The translations under genes were made by a program, and so were the position numbers. DNA of 22,433 nt from Hydrogenophaga sp. (GTDB taxonomy: Bacteria; Pseudomonadota; Gammaproteobacteria; Burkholderiales; Burkholderiaceae_C). This document shows positions 7,806 to 15,059 of this stretch, one piece after another (the first letter of the stretch is position 1; the number at the start of each line of letters is the position of its first letter). The stretch covers positions 1-22,433 of the forward strand of contig JAIFNE010000150.1 of NCBI GenBank assembly GCA_020047875.1. The letters are read 5' to 3'. Below the pieces are notes generated by a model that was given only the letters and a program-made list of their open reading frames with translations, searched no databases and had not been told where the DNA came from.

Positions 7806-8102
7806 ATGTTGACTCTGATCTTGGCATTGAAAGCGGTGGTTGAGGTGGCCGCGATGGCTGTCCTGGGTCGGTCGCTGCTCGGGCTGCTGGTCGGTCAGCG
7901 CCGGGATGGCAACGCGGTCTACCAGCTTTTGCACGCGGTGGCGTTGCCCGCGTTGCGGCTGGCGCGGCTGCTGAGTCCGCGCATCGTGATCGAGCGCCAC
8001 CTGCCGCTGGTGGCGCTGCTGCTGCTGGGCTTCGCCTGGCTGGCGGTCACGGGCTGGAAGATTTCGCACTGCCGCGCAATCGGGATCGCAGCTTGCCTGT
8101 GA
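7806..8102 (+). CDS. small membrane protein of unknown function
   Basis: A 98-residue hydrophobic protein with membrane helices at about residues 4-29 and 66-84, joined by a basic, amphipathic middle. I do not recognise a family. The ATG has no clear ribosome-binding site. Its TGA overlaps the ATG of the TPR gene (TGATG at 8100-8104), a strong sign of real, coupled translation. It is the first gene of the operon leading to DUF4212 and the symporter, so it may be a membrane anchor or accessory factor for them; that is inference from position only. Confidence 0.7.
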   Translation: MLTLILALKAVVEVAAMAVLGRSLLGLLVGQRRDGNAVYQLLHAVALPALRLARLLSPRIVIERHLPLVALLLLGFAWLAVTGWKISHCRAIGIAACL

Positions 8103-8674
8103 TGAACTTGGCGGGCCGGCTGCTGGCGCAAGCGGTGCTGCGCGCGCTGCTCACGGTAGGCGCGCGCGACCTGGCCCTGAAGCAGGCACGACGGCAGCTC
8201 GCTCGAGATCCCGACAACCGCCACGCCCTGGCCACGCGGGCACATGTGCTCGCGGCGCAAGGCAGACAAGCGCAAGCGCTGCCCGATCTGGTGCGCCTGG
8301 TGCGGCTGGCGCCCGATCAGGCCAGCGCTTGGTTCAACCTGGGCTACGTTCAGGCGGACCTGGGCGATCTGGCGGCGGCGCTCGGTTCATTCACCCGCGC
8401 GGTGGACATCGACTCAGGCATGGACCGCGCCTGGTACGGCCTGGCGTTGTGCCACATTCGGCAAGGGCGCTGGGACGATGCGGTGAGCGCCTTGCAGCGC
8501 AACACCGAGCTGCAGCCGCTGAGCCCGCATGGCTGGTATCAGCTGGCCCGGGTGCATCTGGAGCGTGGTGACGCCGAGGCGGCGCAGCGTGTGCTGGTGC
8601 ACCTGAACAGCTTCGAGCCCAAGGTGGCGGCCCAGTTGCAGCGCGAGACCAGCCTGCGGCTGGTTGCTGGTTGA
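8102..8674 (+). CDS. tetratricopeptide-repeat protein
   Basis: A 190-residue protein with about four TPR units from residue 35 to 170; the clearest are ASAWFNLGYVQADLGD, the DRAWYGLA unit and the SPHGWYQLARVHLERGD unit. The N-terminus is amphipathic with no convincing signal peptide. I chose the ATG at 8102 because it overlaps the preceding stop (TGATG); a TTG nine bases upstream is the only other near option. TPR folds bind proteins, so it probably scaffolds another product of the locus. It sits 71 bases before DUF4212. Specific partners cannot be read from the sequence. Confidence 0.85.
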   Translation: MNLAGRLLAQAVLRALLTVGARDLALKQARRQLARDPDNRHALATRAHVLAAQGRQAQALPDLVRLVRLAPDQASAWFNLGYVQADLGDLAAALGSFTRAVDIDSGMDRAWYGLALCHIRQGRWDDAVSALQRNTELQPLSPHGWYQLARVHLERGDAEAAQRVLVHLNSFEPKVAAQLQRETSLRLVAG

Positions 8675-8745
8675 ACCATGTGCCGATTCCATCCTGCTCT
8701 TCGAGTGGTCTGGCTGGCGGCGAGCTGCGTGCACTGGGCGGGTCG

Positions 8746-9000
8746 ATGACCAGCGCCCGCGAGCGCCATTGGCGCAGCAACCTTTGGGTCACCGCGTTCT
8801 TGCTGCTGATCTGGCTGATCGTGACCTTTGGTGTGAGCTACTTCGCGCGCGAGCTGAACTTCCGCTTTTTCGGCTGGCCGTTCAGCTTCTGGGTCGGTGC
8901 GCAGGGTGCGCTGGTGGTGTATCTGCTGATCGTGGCCTTCTACGCCTGGTACATGAACCGCCTCGATGTGCGCTGCGGTGCCGACGAAGAGGAGCCCTGA
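8746..9000 (+). CDS. DUF4212 small symporter subunit
   Basis: An 84-residue membrane protein with the typical DUF4212 pattern: a basic N-terminus containing HWRSNL, a first helix (about 11-33), the conserved ARELNFRFFGWPFSFW stretch, a second helix (about 47-70), and MNRLD near the C-terminus. It is nearly always encoded immediately before a VC_2705-type sodium:solute symporter, as here, where the next gene starts 4 bases on. It probably forms an obligate accessory subunit. An in-frame ATG at 8671 would add 25 residues unlike the family, so I chose 8746 although its ribosome-binding site is weak. Confidence 0.93.
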   Translation: MTSARERHWRSNLWVTAFLLLIWLIVTFGVSYFARELNFRFFGWPFSFWVGAQGALVVYLLIVAFYAWYMNRLDVRCGADEEEP

Positions 9001-9003
9001 GTC

Positions 9004-11133
9004 GTGTCCCGTCCACCCGATCCGCCCAGCCCGAAGGCCGCGTACAACCGCGCCTTCAAACGCCAGCTCAACCGGGTCTACCGCTGGTACACGCTGGGTT
9101 TTCTGCTGTTTGTCGTACTGCTCGCGGGGCTGGAGCAGCTGGGGCTGTCGCGCGACTGGATCGGTTTCATCTTCCTGATCGCCACCATCGCGCTGTACGC
9201 CGGCATTGGCATCATGAGCCGCACCACCGACGCCACCGAGTATTACGTGGCGGGCCGGCGGGTGCCGGCCATGTACAACGGTATGGCCACTGGCGCCGAC
9301 TGGATGTCGGCCGCCTCGTTCATCGGCCTGGCCGGCACGCTCTACCTCACCGGCTACAGCGGGCTGGCGTTCATCATGGGCTGGACCGGTGGCTATTGCC
9401 TGGTGGCGCTGCTGCTCGCGCCCTACCTGCGCAAGTTCGGCCAGTTCACCATCCCCGATTTTCTCGGTGAGCGCTATGGCGGCAATCTGCCTCGTTTTAT
9501 CGGTGTGTTTGCGGCCATTCTGTGTTCGTTCACCTACCTGGTGGCACAGATTTATGGCGTCGGCCTCATCACCTCGCGCCTGACCGGCGTGGCGTTTGAG
9601 CTCGGGGTGTTTCTGGGCCTGGGTGGCGTGCTCGTGTGCTCTTTCCTGGGCGGCATGCGTGCCGTCACCTGGACGCAGGTCACGCAATACATTGTGCTGA
9701 TCGTGGCCTACCTGCTGCCGGTGGTCTGGCTTTCGGTGAAGCAGACCGGGGTGCCGGTGCCGCAGGCCATTTATGGCGTACAGCTGGAGCAGGTGACCGC
9801 CAAAGAGCGCCTGCTGACCAGCGACCCCAAGGAGCTGGAGGTGCGGGCGCTGTACCGCGAGCGTGCCCAGCTGCTGCAGCGCAAGCTGGCCGATCCGGCG
9901 GCGGCGCTGGCTGCAGACAAGGCAGCCGCTGAAGCCAGGCTGGCCCGGCTGCGCGCGGCCAACGCACCGTCGCGCGAGATTTCGGCGGCGGAGAAAGCGG
10001 TGTCCGCGCTGCCCCGAGACGCCGCCACTGCCCGGGCCACCTGGAGCAGGGAACTGGCAGAAGCACAAACCAAGAGCCGGCCGCTCAATGGCATGCCGCC
10101 ACACGCAGCCCAGTTTGCGGGCGATCCCGATGGCGATCCGGCGGAGCAACAGACGTTTGACGAATCGCGCCGCAATTTCCTCGCGCTGGTGTTCTGCCTC
10201 ACGGTCGGCACTGCAGCGCTGCCGCACATTTTGATGCGCTACTACACCGTGCCCAGCGTGAAGCAGGCGCGCGAATCGGTCACCTGGTCGTTGTTGTTCA
10301 TCGTGCTGTTGTATTTCACCGCGCCCGCTTTGGCGGTGCTGGTGAAATTTGAGGTGTTCAACGGGCTGGTGGGCACGCCGTTCGACCAGCTGCCGGCCTG
10401 GGTGGGCTCGTGGAACAAGGTCGACCCCTCGCTGCTCTCGCTGTCCGACATCAACCGGGACGGTCTGTTGCAGCTCAACGAAATGACCATCGACGGCGAC
10501 ATCATCGTGTTGGCCACCGCCGAGATCGGCGGCCTGCCGTATGTGATTGCCGGCCTGGTGGCCGCGGGCGGGCTGGCCGCGGCCCTGTCCACCGCCGACG
10601 GCCTGTTGCTCACCATTGCCAACGCCTTGTCGCATGACATTTATTACAAGATGCTCGACCCCAACGCCTCCACCGCGCGGCGCGTCACCATCTCCAAGGT
10701 GTTGCTGCTGGTGGTGGCGCTGGCGGCGGCCTACCTGGCGGCCCAGCGGCCGGCCGACATCCTGTTCCTGGTGTCCGCCGCGTTTTCGTTCGCCGCGTCC
10801 GCGTTTTTCCCCGCGCTGGTGCTGGGCATTTTCTGGAAACGCACCAACGGTCTGGCCGCCTCCATCGGCATGGTCACTGGCTTGGGCGTGACGCTGTACT
10901 ACATGGCGATGAACCAGGCCTGGCTGCGTGAGGTGTTTGGCGTCACGGCGCCGGTGGACTTGTGGTGGGGCATCCAGCCCATTTCGGCGGGTCTGTTTGG
11001 CGTGCCCGCTGGTTTTGCGGTGATTGTGCTGATCAGCCTGCTGATGCCGCCACCCGGGCCGCGGGTGCAGGCCCTGGTGGAATACGTGCGCTATCCGCGA
11101 CTGCCCGACGACGTTGACACCCGGTCGCGTTGA
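9004..11133 (+). CDS. sodium:solute symporter, VC_2705 subfamily (ActP2-like)
   Basis: A 709-residue inner-membrane permease of the SSS family, expected to take up a small monocarboxylate such as acetate with sodium. GTG start, with GAGGAG 11 bases upstream and only 3 bases after DUF4212. The family core is clear: TTDATEYYVAGRRVPAMYNGMA, the GADWMSAASFIGLAG helix, FTIPDFLGERYGG, and STADGLLLTIANALSHD near residue 530. Residues about 260-390 are an Ala/Arg/Glu-rich, coiled-coil-like insertion between helices. Residues 482-493 (DINRDGLLQLNE) match an EF-hand calcium loop. Partner genes (DUF4212 upstream, kinase with an SSS domain nearby) mirror the Vibrio VC2702-VC2705 cluster. Substrate is inferred by homology only. 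Confidence 0.94.
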   Translation: MSRPPDPPSPKAAYNRAFKRQLNRVYRWYTLGFLLFVVLLAGLEQLGLSRDWIGFIFLIATIALYAGIGIMSRTTDATEYYVAGRRVPAMYNGMATGADWMSAASFIGLAGTLYLTGYSGLAFIMGWTGGYCLVALLLAPYLRKFGQFTIPDFLGERYGGNLPRFIGVFAAILCSFTYLVAQIYGVGLITSRLTGVAFELGVFLGLGGVLVCSFLGGMRAVTWTQVTQYIVLIVAYLLPVVWLSVKQTGVPVPQAIYGVQLEQVTAKERLLTSDPKELEVRALYRERAQLLQRKLADPAAALAADKAAAEARLARLRAANAPSREISAAEKAVSALPRDAATARATWSRELAEAQTKSRPLNGMPPHAAQFAGDPDGDPAEQQTFDESRRNFLALVFCLTVGTAALPHILMRYYTVPSVKQARESVTWSLLFIVLLYFTAPALAVLVKFEVFNGLVGTPFDQLPAWVGSWNKVDPSLLSLSDINRDGLLQLNEMTIDGDIIVLATAEIGGLPYVIAGLVAAGGLAAALSTADGLLLTIANALSHDIYYKMLDPNASTARRVTISKVLLLVVALAAAYLAAQRPADILFLVSAAFSFAASAFFPALVLGIFWKRTNGLAASIGMVTGLGVTLYYMAMNQAWLREVFGVTAPVDLWWGIQPISAGLFGVPAGFAVIVLISLLMPPPGPRVQALVEYVRYPRLPDDVDTRSR

Positions 11134-11174
11134 GTTTGTCTGCCGGCCGCTGGCTGGTCAGGGCGAGAAACGGT

Positions 11175-11180
11175 TAGAAT
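11175..11180 (+). promoter_or_regulatory. candidate -10 box of the rpsF operon
   Basis: TAGAAT, preceded by GGT, about 104 bases before the rpsF start. The -35 region (around 11151-11158, TGGCTGG) is poor. The same TAGAAT hexamer stands before the RidA gene on the other strand, which supports it as a genuine -10 type here. Confidence 0.45.
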
Positions 11181-11196
11181 CATGGGCTTCGCCTTG

Positions 11197-11223
11197 CTGC
11201 ACCCCGACCGACGCCGGGGGCAG
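11197..11223 (+). promoter_or_regulatory. hairpin in the rpsF leader, possible S6:S18 autoregulatory element
   Basis: CTGC and CCCCG pair with CGGGG and GCAG around an 8-base loop, ACCGACGC, with one bulged A: nine G/C-rich pairs. It lies in the predicted leader mRNA about 60 bases before rpsF. Leaders of rpsF operons in many bacteria carry a structure bound by the S6:S18 complex through a CCG element. A CCG is in this loop, but I cannot verify the full motif. Confidence 0.35.
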
Positions 11224-11283
11224 CTTCCACCCGATTCCAGTGCCACAGCTTGTTTGGCGCGGGGTCATCCACAAGGAGAGTTC

Positions 11284-11703
11284 ATGCGTCATTACGAAAT
11301 CGTCTTGCTGATCCACCCGGATCAAAGCGAGCAGGTGCCAGCCATGCTGGAGCGCTACAAGGGCATGATCACGGCCGGCAACGGCAAGATCCATCGCGTT
11401 GAAGACTGGGGTCGGCGTCAGCTGGTCTATCAGATCAACAAGCTGTCCAAGGCGCACTACCTGTGCGTCAACATCGAAGCGGATCAGGCTGTGATGGCCG
11501 AACTGGAGCACGCCTTCAAGTTCAACGACGCCGTGCTGCGCCACCTCACGGTGCTGCGCAAGAAGGCCGAAACGGGTCCTTCGAGCATGATGAAGTCGGT
11601 TGAGCGCGAGGAAGCTCGCAAGCTACAGCCGCCCGCCCATGACCGCGCCGACCGCTCGGACCGTCCCGATCGCTCAGGTTTCCAGGAGCGCACAGCCGCC
11701 TGA
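11284..11703 (+). CDS. rpsF: 30S ribosomal protein S6 (bS6)
   Basis: A 139-residue small-subunit protein that pairs with S18 on the 16S rRNA platform. MRHYEIVLLIHPDQSEQV, the WGRRQLVYQINKLSKAHY core and the FNDAVLRHLTVLRK segment identify it. The C-terminal tail (from about residue 105) is charged and low in complexity, as usual in this group. The ATG at 11284 follows AAGGAGAG. It starts the cluster rpsF-priB-rpsR-rplI, with 23 bases to priB. Expression is probably growth-linked, from the TAGAAT promoter, with possible feedback through the leader hairpin. Confidence 0.97.
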   Translation: MRHYEIVLLIHPDQSEQVPAMLERYKGMITAGNGKIHRVEDWGRRQLVYQINKLSKAHYLCVNIEADQAVMAELEHAFKFNDAVLRHLTVLRKKAETGPSSMMKSVEREEARKLQPPAHDRADRSDRPDRSGFQERTAA

Positions 11704-11726
11704 TTGCCTCGCGCGATCGGCAGGCA

Positions 11727-12014
11727 GTGAACCAATTCCAGTTGTCAGCTTCGGTGGTGCAGGTCCATGGCCTGCGCTACACCCCGGCTGGCATACCCGC
11801 CTTGAACATCGTGCTGGAGCACGGTTCCGAGGTGATGGAAATGGACACGCCGAGACAGGTGAAGCTGCAACTTCGTGCGGTGGCCTTTGGGGCACACGCC
11901 GAAACCCTGGCCCGATCGGGCCTGGATTCGAGTTACAGCTTTCGCGGTTTCCTGACCAATGCGCGCAACGGCAAAGGCCTGTTGTTCCACATCCAAGATT
12001 TCAGCAAGACATAG
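11727..12014 (+). CDS. priB: primosomal replication protein N (PriB)
   Basis: A 95-residue single-stranded-DNA-binding OB-fold protein of the PriA-PriB-DnaT restart primosome. Family signatures are LRYTPAGIPALNIVLEH, PRQVKLQLRAVAFG and FLTNARNGKGLLFHI. GTG start, 23 bases after the rpsF stop and 12 bases before rpsR, so it is embedded in the ribosomal operon as usual in proteobacteria. Length is normal. Nothing suggests damage or transfer. Confidence 0.96.
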   Translation: MNQFQLSASVVQVHGLRYTPAGIPALNIVLEHGSEVMEMDTPRQVKLQLRAVAFGAHAETLARSGLDSSYSFRGFLTNARNGKGLLFHIQDFSKT

Positions 12015-12026
12015 GAAGGGCCCATC

Positions 12027-12308
12027 ATGGCTTCACCCAAACGTTTCAACAAAGACAAGCGCCCCAAGCGCAACACCCAGTCGCTGCTGTTCAAGCGCAA
12101 GCGTTACTGCCGCTTCACCGTGGCCAACGTGGAAGAAGTTGACTACAAGGACATCGACGTCCTGCGTGACTTCATCGCCGAGAACGGCAAGATCATCCCC
12201 GCGCGTCTGACCGGCACCCGTGCCTTCTATCAGCGTCAGGTCAACACAGCCATCAAGCGCGCCCGCTTCCTGGCCATGCTGCCCTACAGCGACCAGCACC
12301 GCGCCTGA
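12027..12308 (+). CDS. rpsR: 30S ribosomal protein S18 (bS18)
   Basis: A 93-residue basic protein. KRKRYCRFT, YKDIDVLRDFI and GKIIPARLTGTRAFYQRQV are the conserved S18 segments. It has a longer N-terminus and C-terminus than the 75-residue Escherichia coli protein. A GGAAGGG ribosome-binding site precedes the ATG. It is located between priB and rplI with short gaps and binds S6 on the ribosome. Confidence 0.97.
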   Translation: MASPKRFNKDKRPKRNTQSLLFKRKRYCRFTVANVEEVDYKDIDVLRDFIAENGKIIPARLTGTRAFYQRQVNTAIKRARFLAMLPYSDQHRA

Positions 12309-12321
12309 AAGAGAGCCTGAC

Positions 12322-12774
12322 ATGCAAATCATTCTGCTCGACAAAGTTGTCAATCTCGGCGCCCTGGGCGATGTGGTCAAGGTCAAGGACGGCTACGCCC
12401 GGAACTTCCTGATCCCGCAGGGCCGTGCGCGCCGTGCCACCCAGTCGGCCATTGCCGATTTCGAAGCCCGCCGTGCCGACCTCGAAAAGCTGGCCGCGGC
12501 CAAGCTGGCCGAAGCCCAGGCGCTCGGCGCCAAGCTCGCCGCCGTGACGGTCAAGCTGACCCAGAAAGCCGGCGTGGATGGCCGACTGTTTGGTTCGGTG
12601 ACCAACCATGACGTGTCTGAAGACCTGGTCAAGCAGGGCTTCGCGGTCAGCAAGGCCCAGGTGCGTATGCCCAACGGTCTACTCAAGAACGTGGGTGACT
12701 ACACGGTGAACGTGCACCTGCACACCGACGTGACGGTGCAAGTGCCGGTGTCGGTGCTCGGCGAAACCGCCTGA
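12322..12774 (+). CDS. rplI: 50S ribosomal protein L9 (bL9)
   Basis: A 150-residue large-subunit protein with the N-terminal domain MQIILLDKVVNLGALGD and VKVKDGYARNFLIPQG, the long central helix (about residues 45-75), and the C-terminal RNA-binding domain containing GRLFGSVTNHD. The start at 12322 gives the canonical MQIILL N-terminus; further upstream in-frame codons belong to the rpsR overlap and are not used. It is the last gene before the intrinsic terminator. Confidence 0.97.
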   Translation: MQIILLDKVVNLGALGDVVKVKDGYARNFLIPQGRARRATQSAIADFEARRADLEKLAAAKLAEAQALGAKLAAVTVKLTQKAGVDGRLFGSVTNHDVSEDLVKQGFAVSKAQVRMPNGLLKNVGDYTVNVHLHTDVTVQVPVSVLGETA

Positions 12775-12815
12775 TCGCATCCTGACGGCGGGGCGCTTAG
12801 GCGTCCCGAACCGAG

Positions 12816-12846
12816 GCCGCCACCCGCTGGGTTGGCGGCTTTTTTG
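12816..12846 (+). terminator. intrinsic terminator after rplI
   Basis: The stem GCCGCCA (12816-12822) pairs with TGGCGGC (12833-12839) around a 10-base loop and is followed by six T's. It lies 42 bases after the rplI stop, so it should separate the ribosomal operon from dnaB. Confidence 0.88.
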
Positions 12847-12919
12847 TTGGGCGCTGCAACCTGGCACCGGAGGCCCAGCCATCGCAGATGGCCGCGCTTG
12901 TGCACGGCATTTGCACCCG

Positions 12920-12928
12920 TTATCCACA
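12920..12928 (+). promoter_or_regulatory. DnaA-box 9-mer upstream of dnaB
   Basis: TTATCCACA, an exact match to the high-affinity DnaA box, lies 73 bases before the dnaB start codon and downstream of the terminator. It is in the presumed dnaB promoter region, so it could link helicase expression to DnaA. It is a single site, and chance occurrence cannot be excluded. Confidence 0.5.
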
Positions 12929-13000
12929 GCCTTGTTCCATGACGTCGGCGCTCTAGCGGCGTACCATGGCCGATTGCCCGTCAGCCATTCCACGATCCGC

Positions 13001-14428
13001 ATGTCAGCCGTTTTTTCGACCCCTTTCTCCTCTTTCGACGCCGGTCTGGACGACCTCACCCTGCCGGGTGATACCCAGCTGGCCCAGCTGCGCGTGCCCC
13101 CGCACTCGATCGAAGCCGAGTCCAGCGTGCTGGGCGGGCTGCTGCTGGACAACGGCGCCTGGGACCGGGTGGCCGACCTGGTCAACGACTCGGATTTCTA
13201 TCGCTACGAGCATCGGTTGGTTTACTCGGCGGTGGCCACGCTGGTCAATGCCAGCAAGCCGGCCGATGTGGTGACCGTCTATGAGCATCTGCAAAACCTC
13301 GGCAAGGCCGACGATGCCGGCGGGCTGGCCTACCTGAACTCGCTGGCGCAGTACGTGCCCAGCGCGGCCAACATCCGGCGTTACGCCGAGATCGTGCGCG
13401 AGCGCGCCATTTTGCGCAAACTGATCACCGCCAGCGACGAAATCGCCACCTCCGCCTTCAATCCGCAGGGGCGCGCGGTCGACAAGATCCTGGATGAAGC
13501 GGAGCAGAAAATCTTCCACATCGGGGAAGAGGGTTCGCGCATGAAGGAGGGCTTCCAGGGCATGGACACGCTGGTCGTCGAGCTGCTCGACCGGGTGCAG
13601 GAGATGGCCGACAACCCCAACGACATCACCGGTGTGCCCACCGGCTTTGTCGACCTGGATCGCATGACCTCAGGCTTGCAGGCGGGCGATCTGGTGGTGC
13701 TGGCCGCGCGCCCCTCCATGGGCAAGACCGCGTTTGCGATCAACATCGCCGAGCACGTGGCGCTCAATGAAGGACTGCCGGTGGCAGTGTTCTCGATGGA
13801 AATGGGCGCCTCCCAGCTGGCGGTGCGTATCGTGGGCTCCATTGGCCGCATCAACCAGACCCACCTGCGCAACGGCAAGCTCACCGATGACGAATGGCCG
13901 CGCCTGACCGAGGCGATCGAGAAGCTGCGCAACGTGTCGCTGCACATCGACGAAACCCCGGGCCTCACCAGCTCGGTGCTGCGCGCCAACGCGCGCCGCC
14001 TCTCGCGCCAGTGCGGCAAGCTGGGTTTGATCGTGGTGGACTATTTGCAGCTCATGAGCGGCAGCGGTGGCGATGGCGACAACCGGGCCTCCGAGCTGGG
14101 CGAGATTTCGCGCGGCCTGAAGATGCTTGCCAAGGAGCTGCAGTGCCCGGTGATCGCGCTGTCGCAGCTCAACCGCAGTGTGGAGACCCGCACCGACAAG
14201 CGCCCGATGATGAGCGACCTGCGCGAGTCCGGCGCCATCGAGCAGGACGCAGACATCATCATGTTCATCTACCGCGACGAGTACTACACCAAGGACGCCT
14301 GCAAGGAGCCAGGCGTGGCCGAGATCATCATCGGCAAGCAGCGAAACGGCCCCACCGGCACGGTGAAGCTCGCTTTCCTGAACATGCTCACCCGGTTCGA
14401 AAGCCTGGCCGGCGGCGGCGATTACTGA
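13001..14428 (+). CDS. dnaB: replicative DNA helicase DnaB
   Basis: A 475-residue hexameric 5'-3' helicase of the replication fork. The N-terminal domain (about 25-130) contains PPHSIEAESSVLGGLLLD. The RecA-like domain has Walker A RPSMGKT (Gly241-Lys242-Thr243), Walker B LIVVDYLQLM (Asp347), and the conserved SQLNRSVE and DLRESGAIEQDAD motifs. Length matches E. coli DnaB (471). I chose the ATG at 13001; a TTG at 12911 would add 30 residues that do not resemble the family. The ribosome-binding site is weak. It follows rplI after a terminator, the usual betaproteobacterial order. No intein is present. Confidence 0.97.
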   Translation: MSAVFSTPFSSFDAGLDDLTLPGDTQLAQLRVPPHSIEAESSVLGGLLLDNGAWDRVADLVNDSDFYRYEHRLVYSAVATLVNASKPADVVTVYEHLQNLGKADDAGGLAYLNSLAQYVPSAANIRRYAEIVRERAILRKLITASDEIATSAFNPQGRAVDKILDEAEQKIFHIGEEGSRMKEGFQGMDTLVVELLDRVQEMADNPNDITGVPTGFVDLDRMTSGLQAGDLVVLAARPSMGKTAFAINIAEHVALNEGLPVAVFSMEMGASQLAVRIVGSIGRINQTHLRNGKLTDDEWPRLTEAIEKLRNVSLHIDETPGLTSSVLRANARRLSRQCGKLGLIVVDYLQLMSGSGGDGDNRASELGEISRGLKMLAKELQCPVIALSQLNRSVETRTDKRPMMSDLRESGAIEQDADIIMFIYRDEYYTKDACKEPGVAEIIIGKQRNGPTGTVKLAFLNMLTRFESLAGGGDY

Positions 14429-14453
14429 TCGCCAGCGCTCAAACCTCAGGCAG

Positions 14454-14924
14454 TCACCCCAGTTCGGCGATCAGCTCGATCTCCACACAAGCTCCCATCG
14501 GCAGCTGCGCCACGCCAAACGCGCTGCGTGCGTGTGCACCCACCTGCGGGCCGAACACCTGGCCCAGCAGTTCGCTGCAGCCGTTGGTGACCAAATGCTG
14601 CTCGGTGTAGGTGGCGGTGCTGTTGACCAGGCTCATCACCTTCACGATGCGCTTGACCTGGTTCAGGTCTTTGTTGACCGCCAGGCAGGCGGCGGCCAGC
14701 GTGCCCATGAGGTCGACGGCCACGGCGCGCGCGGCGGCTTTGGCCTCGTCGGTGGTCATGTTCAGACCAACCTGACCCACCCAGGGCTTGCCGTCTTTTT
14801 TTGCGATGTGGCCGCTGAGGAAGATCAGGTTGCCCGTCTGCACGAAGGGCACATAGGCGGCGGCGGGGATAGACACGGGTGGCAGCTCGATGTTGAGTTC
14901 GGCCAGTTTGTCGTAAACGCTCAT
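14454..14924 (-). CDS. RidA family protein (YjgF/YER057c/UK114)
   Basis: A 156-residue protein of the RidA superfamily, whose members hydrolyse reactive enamine/imine intermediates or act on related small molecules. Visible family segments are YVPFVQTGNLIFLSGHI, the DLNQVKRIVKV strand, and HARSAFGVAQLPMGACVEIE. Arg133 corresponds to the substrate-binding Arg of RidA, and acidic residues follow at 148-150. It is about 25 residues longer than classical RidA, so it belongs to another subgroup and its exact substrate is unknown. ATG with AGGAAG ribosome-binding site. It is convergent with dnaB, 25 bases apart, and probably monocistronic. Confidence 0.93.
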   Translation of the reverse strand: MSVYDKLAELNIELPPVSIPAAAYVPFVQTGNLIFLSGHIAKKDGKPWVGQVGLNMTTDEAKAAARAVAVDLMGTLAAACLAVNKDLNQVKRIVKVMSLVNSTATYTEQHLVTNGCSELLGQVFGPQVGAHARSAFGVAQLPMGACVEIELIAELG

Positions 14925-14964
14925 GGGAATACTTCCTAGGTTGTGTGGTGGTTGGGGTGGCCTG

Positions 14965-14970
14965 ATTCTA
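14965..14970 (-). promoter_or_regulatory. candidate -10 box of the RidA-family gene
   Basis: On the minus strand this reads TAGAAT, about 40 bases before the ATG. No good -35 is seen 17 bases upstream. It matches the box before rpsF. Confidence 0.45.
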
Positions 14971-15034
14971 TGGGTGGGCCAGAAGCGAGCTGCATCCAGC
15001 GCGCAGATGGCGCTGGGTCGGTGCGCGCAGGGTG

Positions 15035-15054
15035 CGGGCCACTGGGCTGGCCCG
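15035..15054 (-). terminator. hairpin at the end of the transglutaminase operon
   Basis: A perfect 7-base stem, CGGGCCA/TGGCCCG, with a 6-base loop starts 5 bases after the stop of the last gene of the minus-strand operon. No T-run follows, so it is either a weak terminator or a 3'-end protecting structure. Confidence 0.4.
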
Positions 15055-15059
15055 GCGCA

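Noticed and set aside
8671..8745. An upstream ATG that would extend DUF4212 by 25 residues
   Set aside because: The extra residues do not resemble the family, whose members begin shortly before the HWR motif.
8539..10635. A 698-codon open frame on the minus strand opposite DUF4212 and the symporter
   Set aside because: It crosses several real genes and is an His/Gln/Arg-rich antisense shadow.
11265..11273. TCATCCACA before rpsF as a second DnaA box
   Set aside because: It has one mismatch and overlaps the Shine-Dalgarno region of rpsF, so it is probably coincidental.
12911..13000. A TTG start that would extend DnaB by 30 residues
   Set aside because: It overlaps the DnaA box and the promoter region, and the extension does not look like DnaB.
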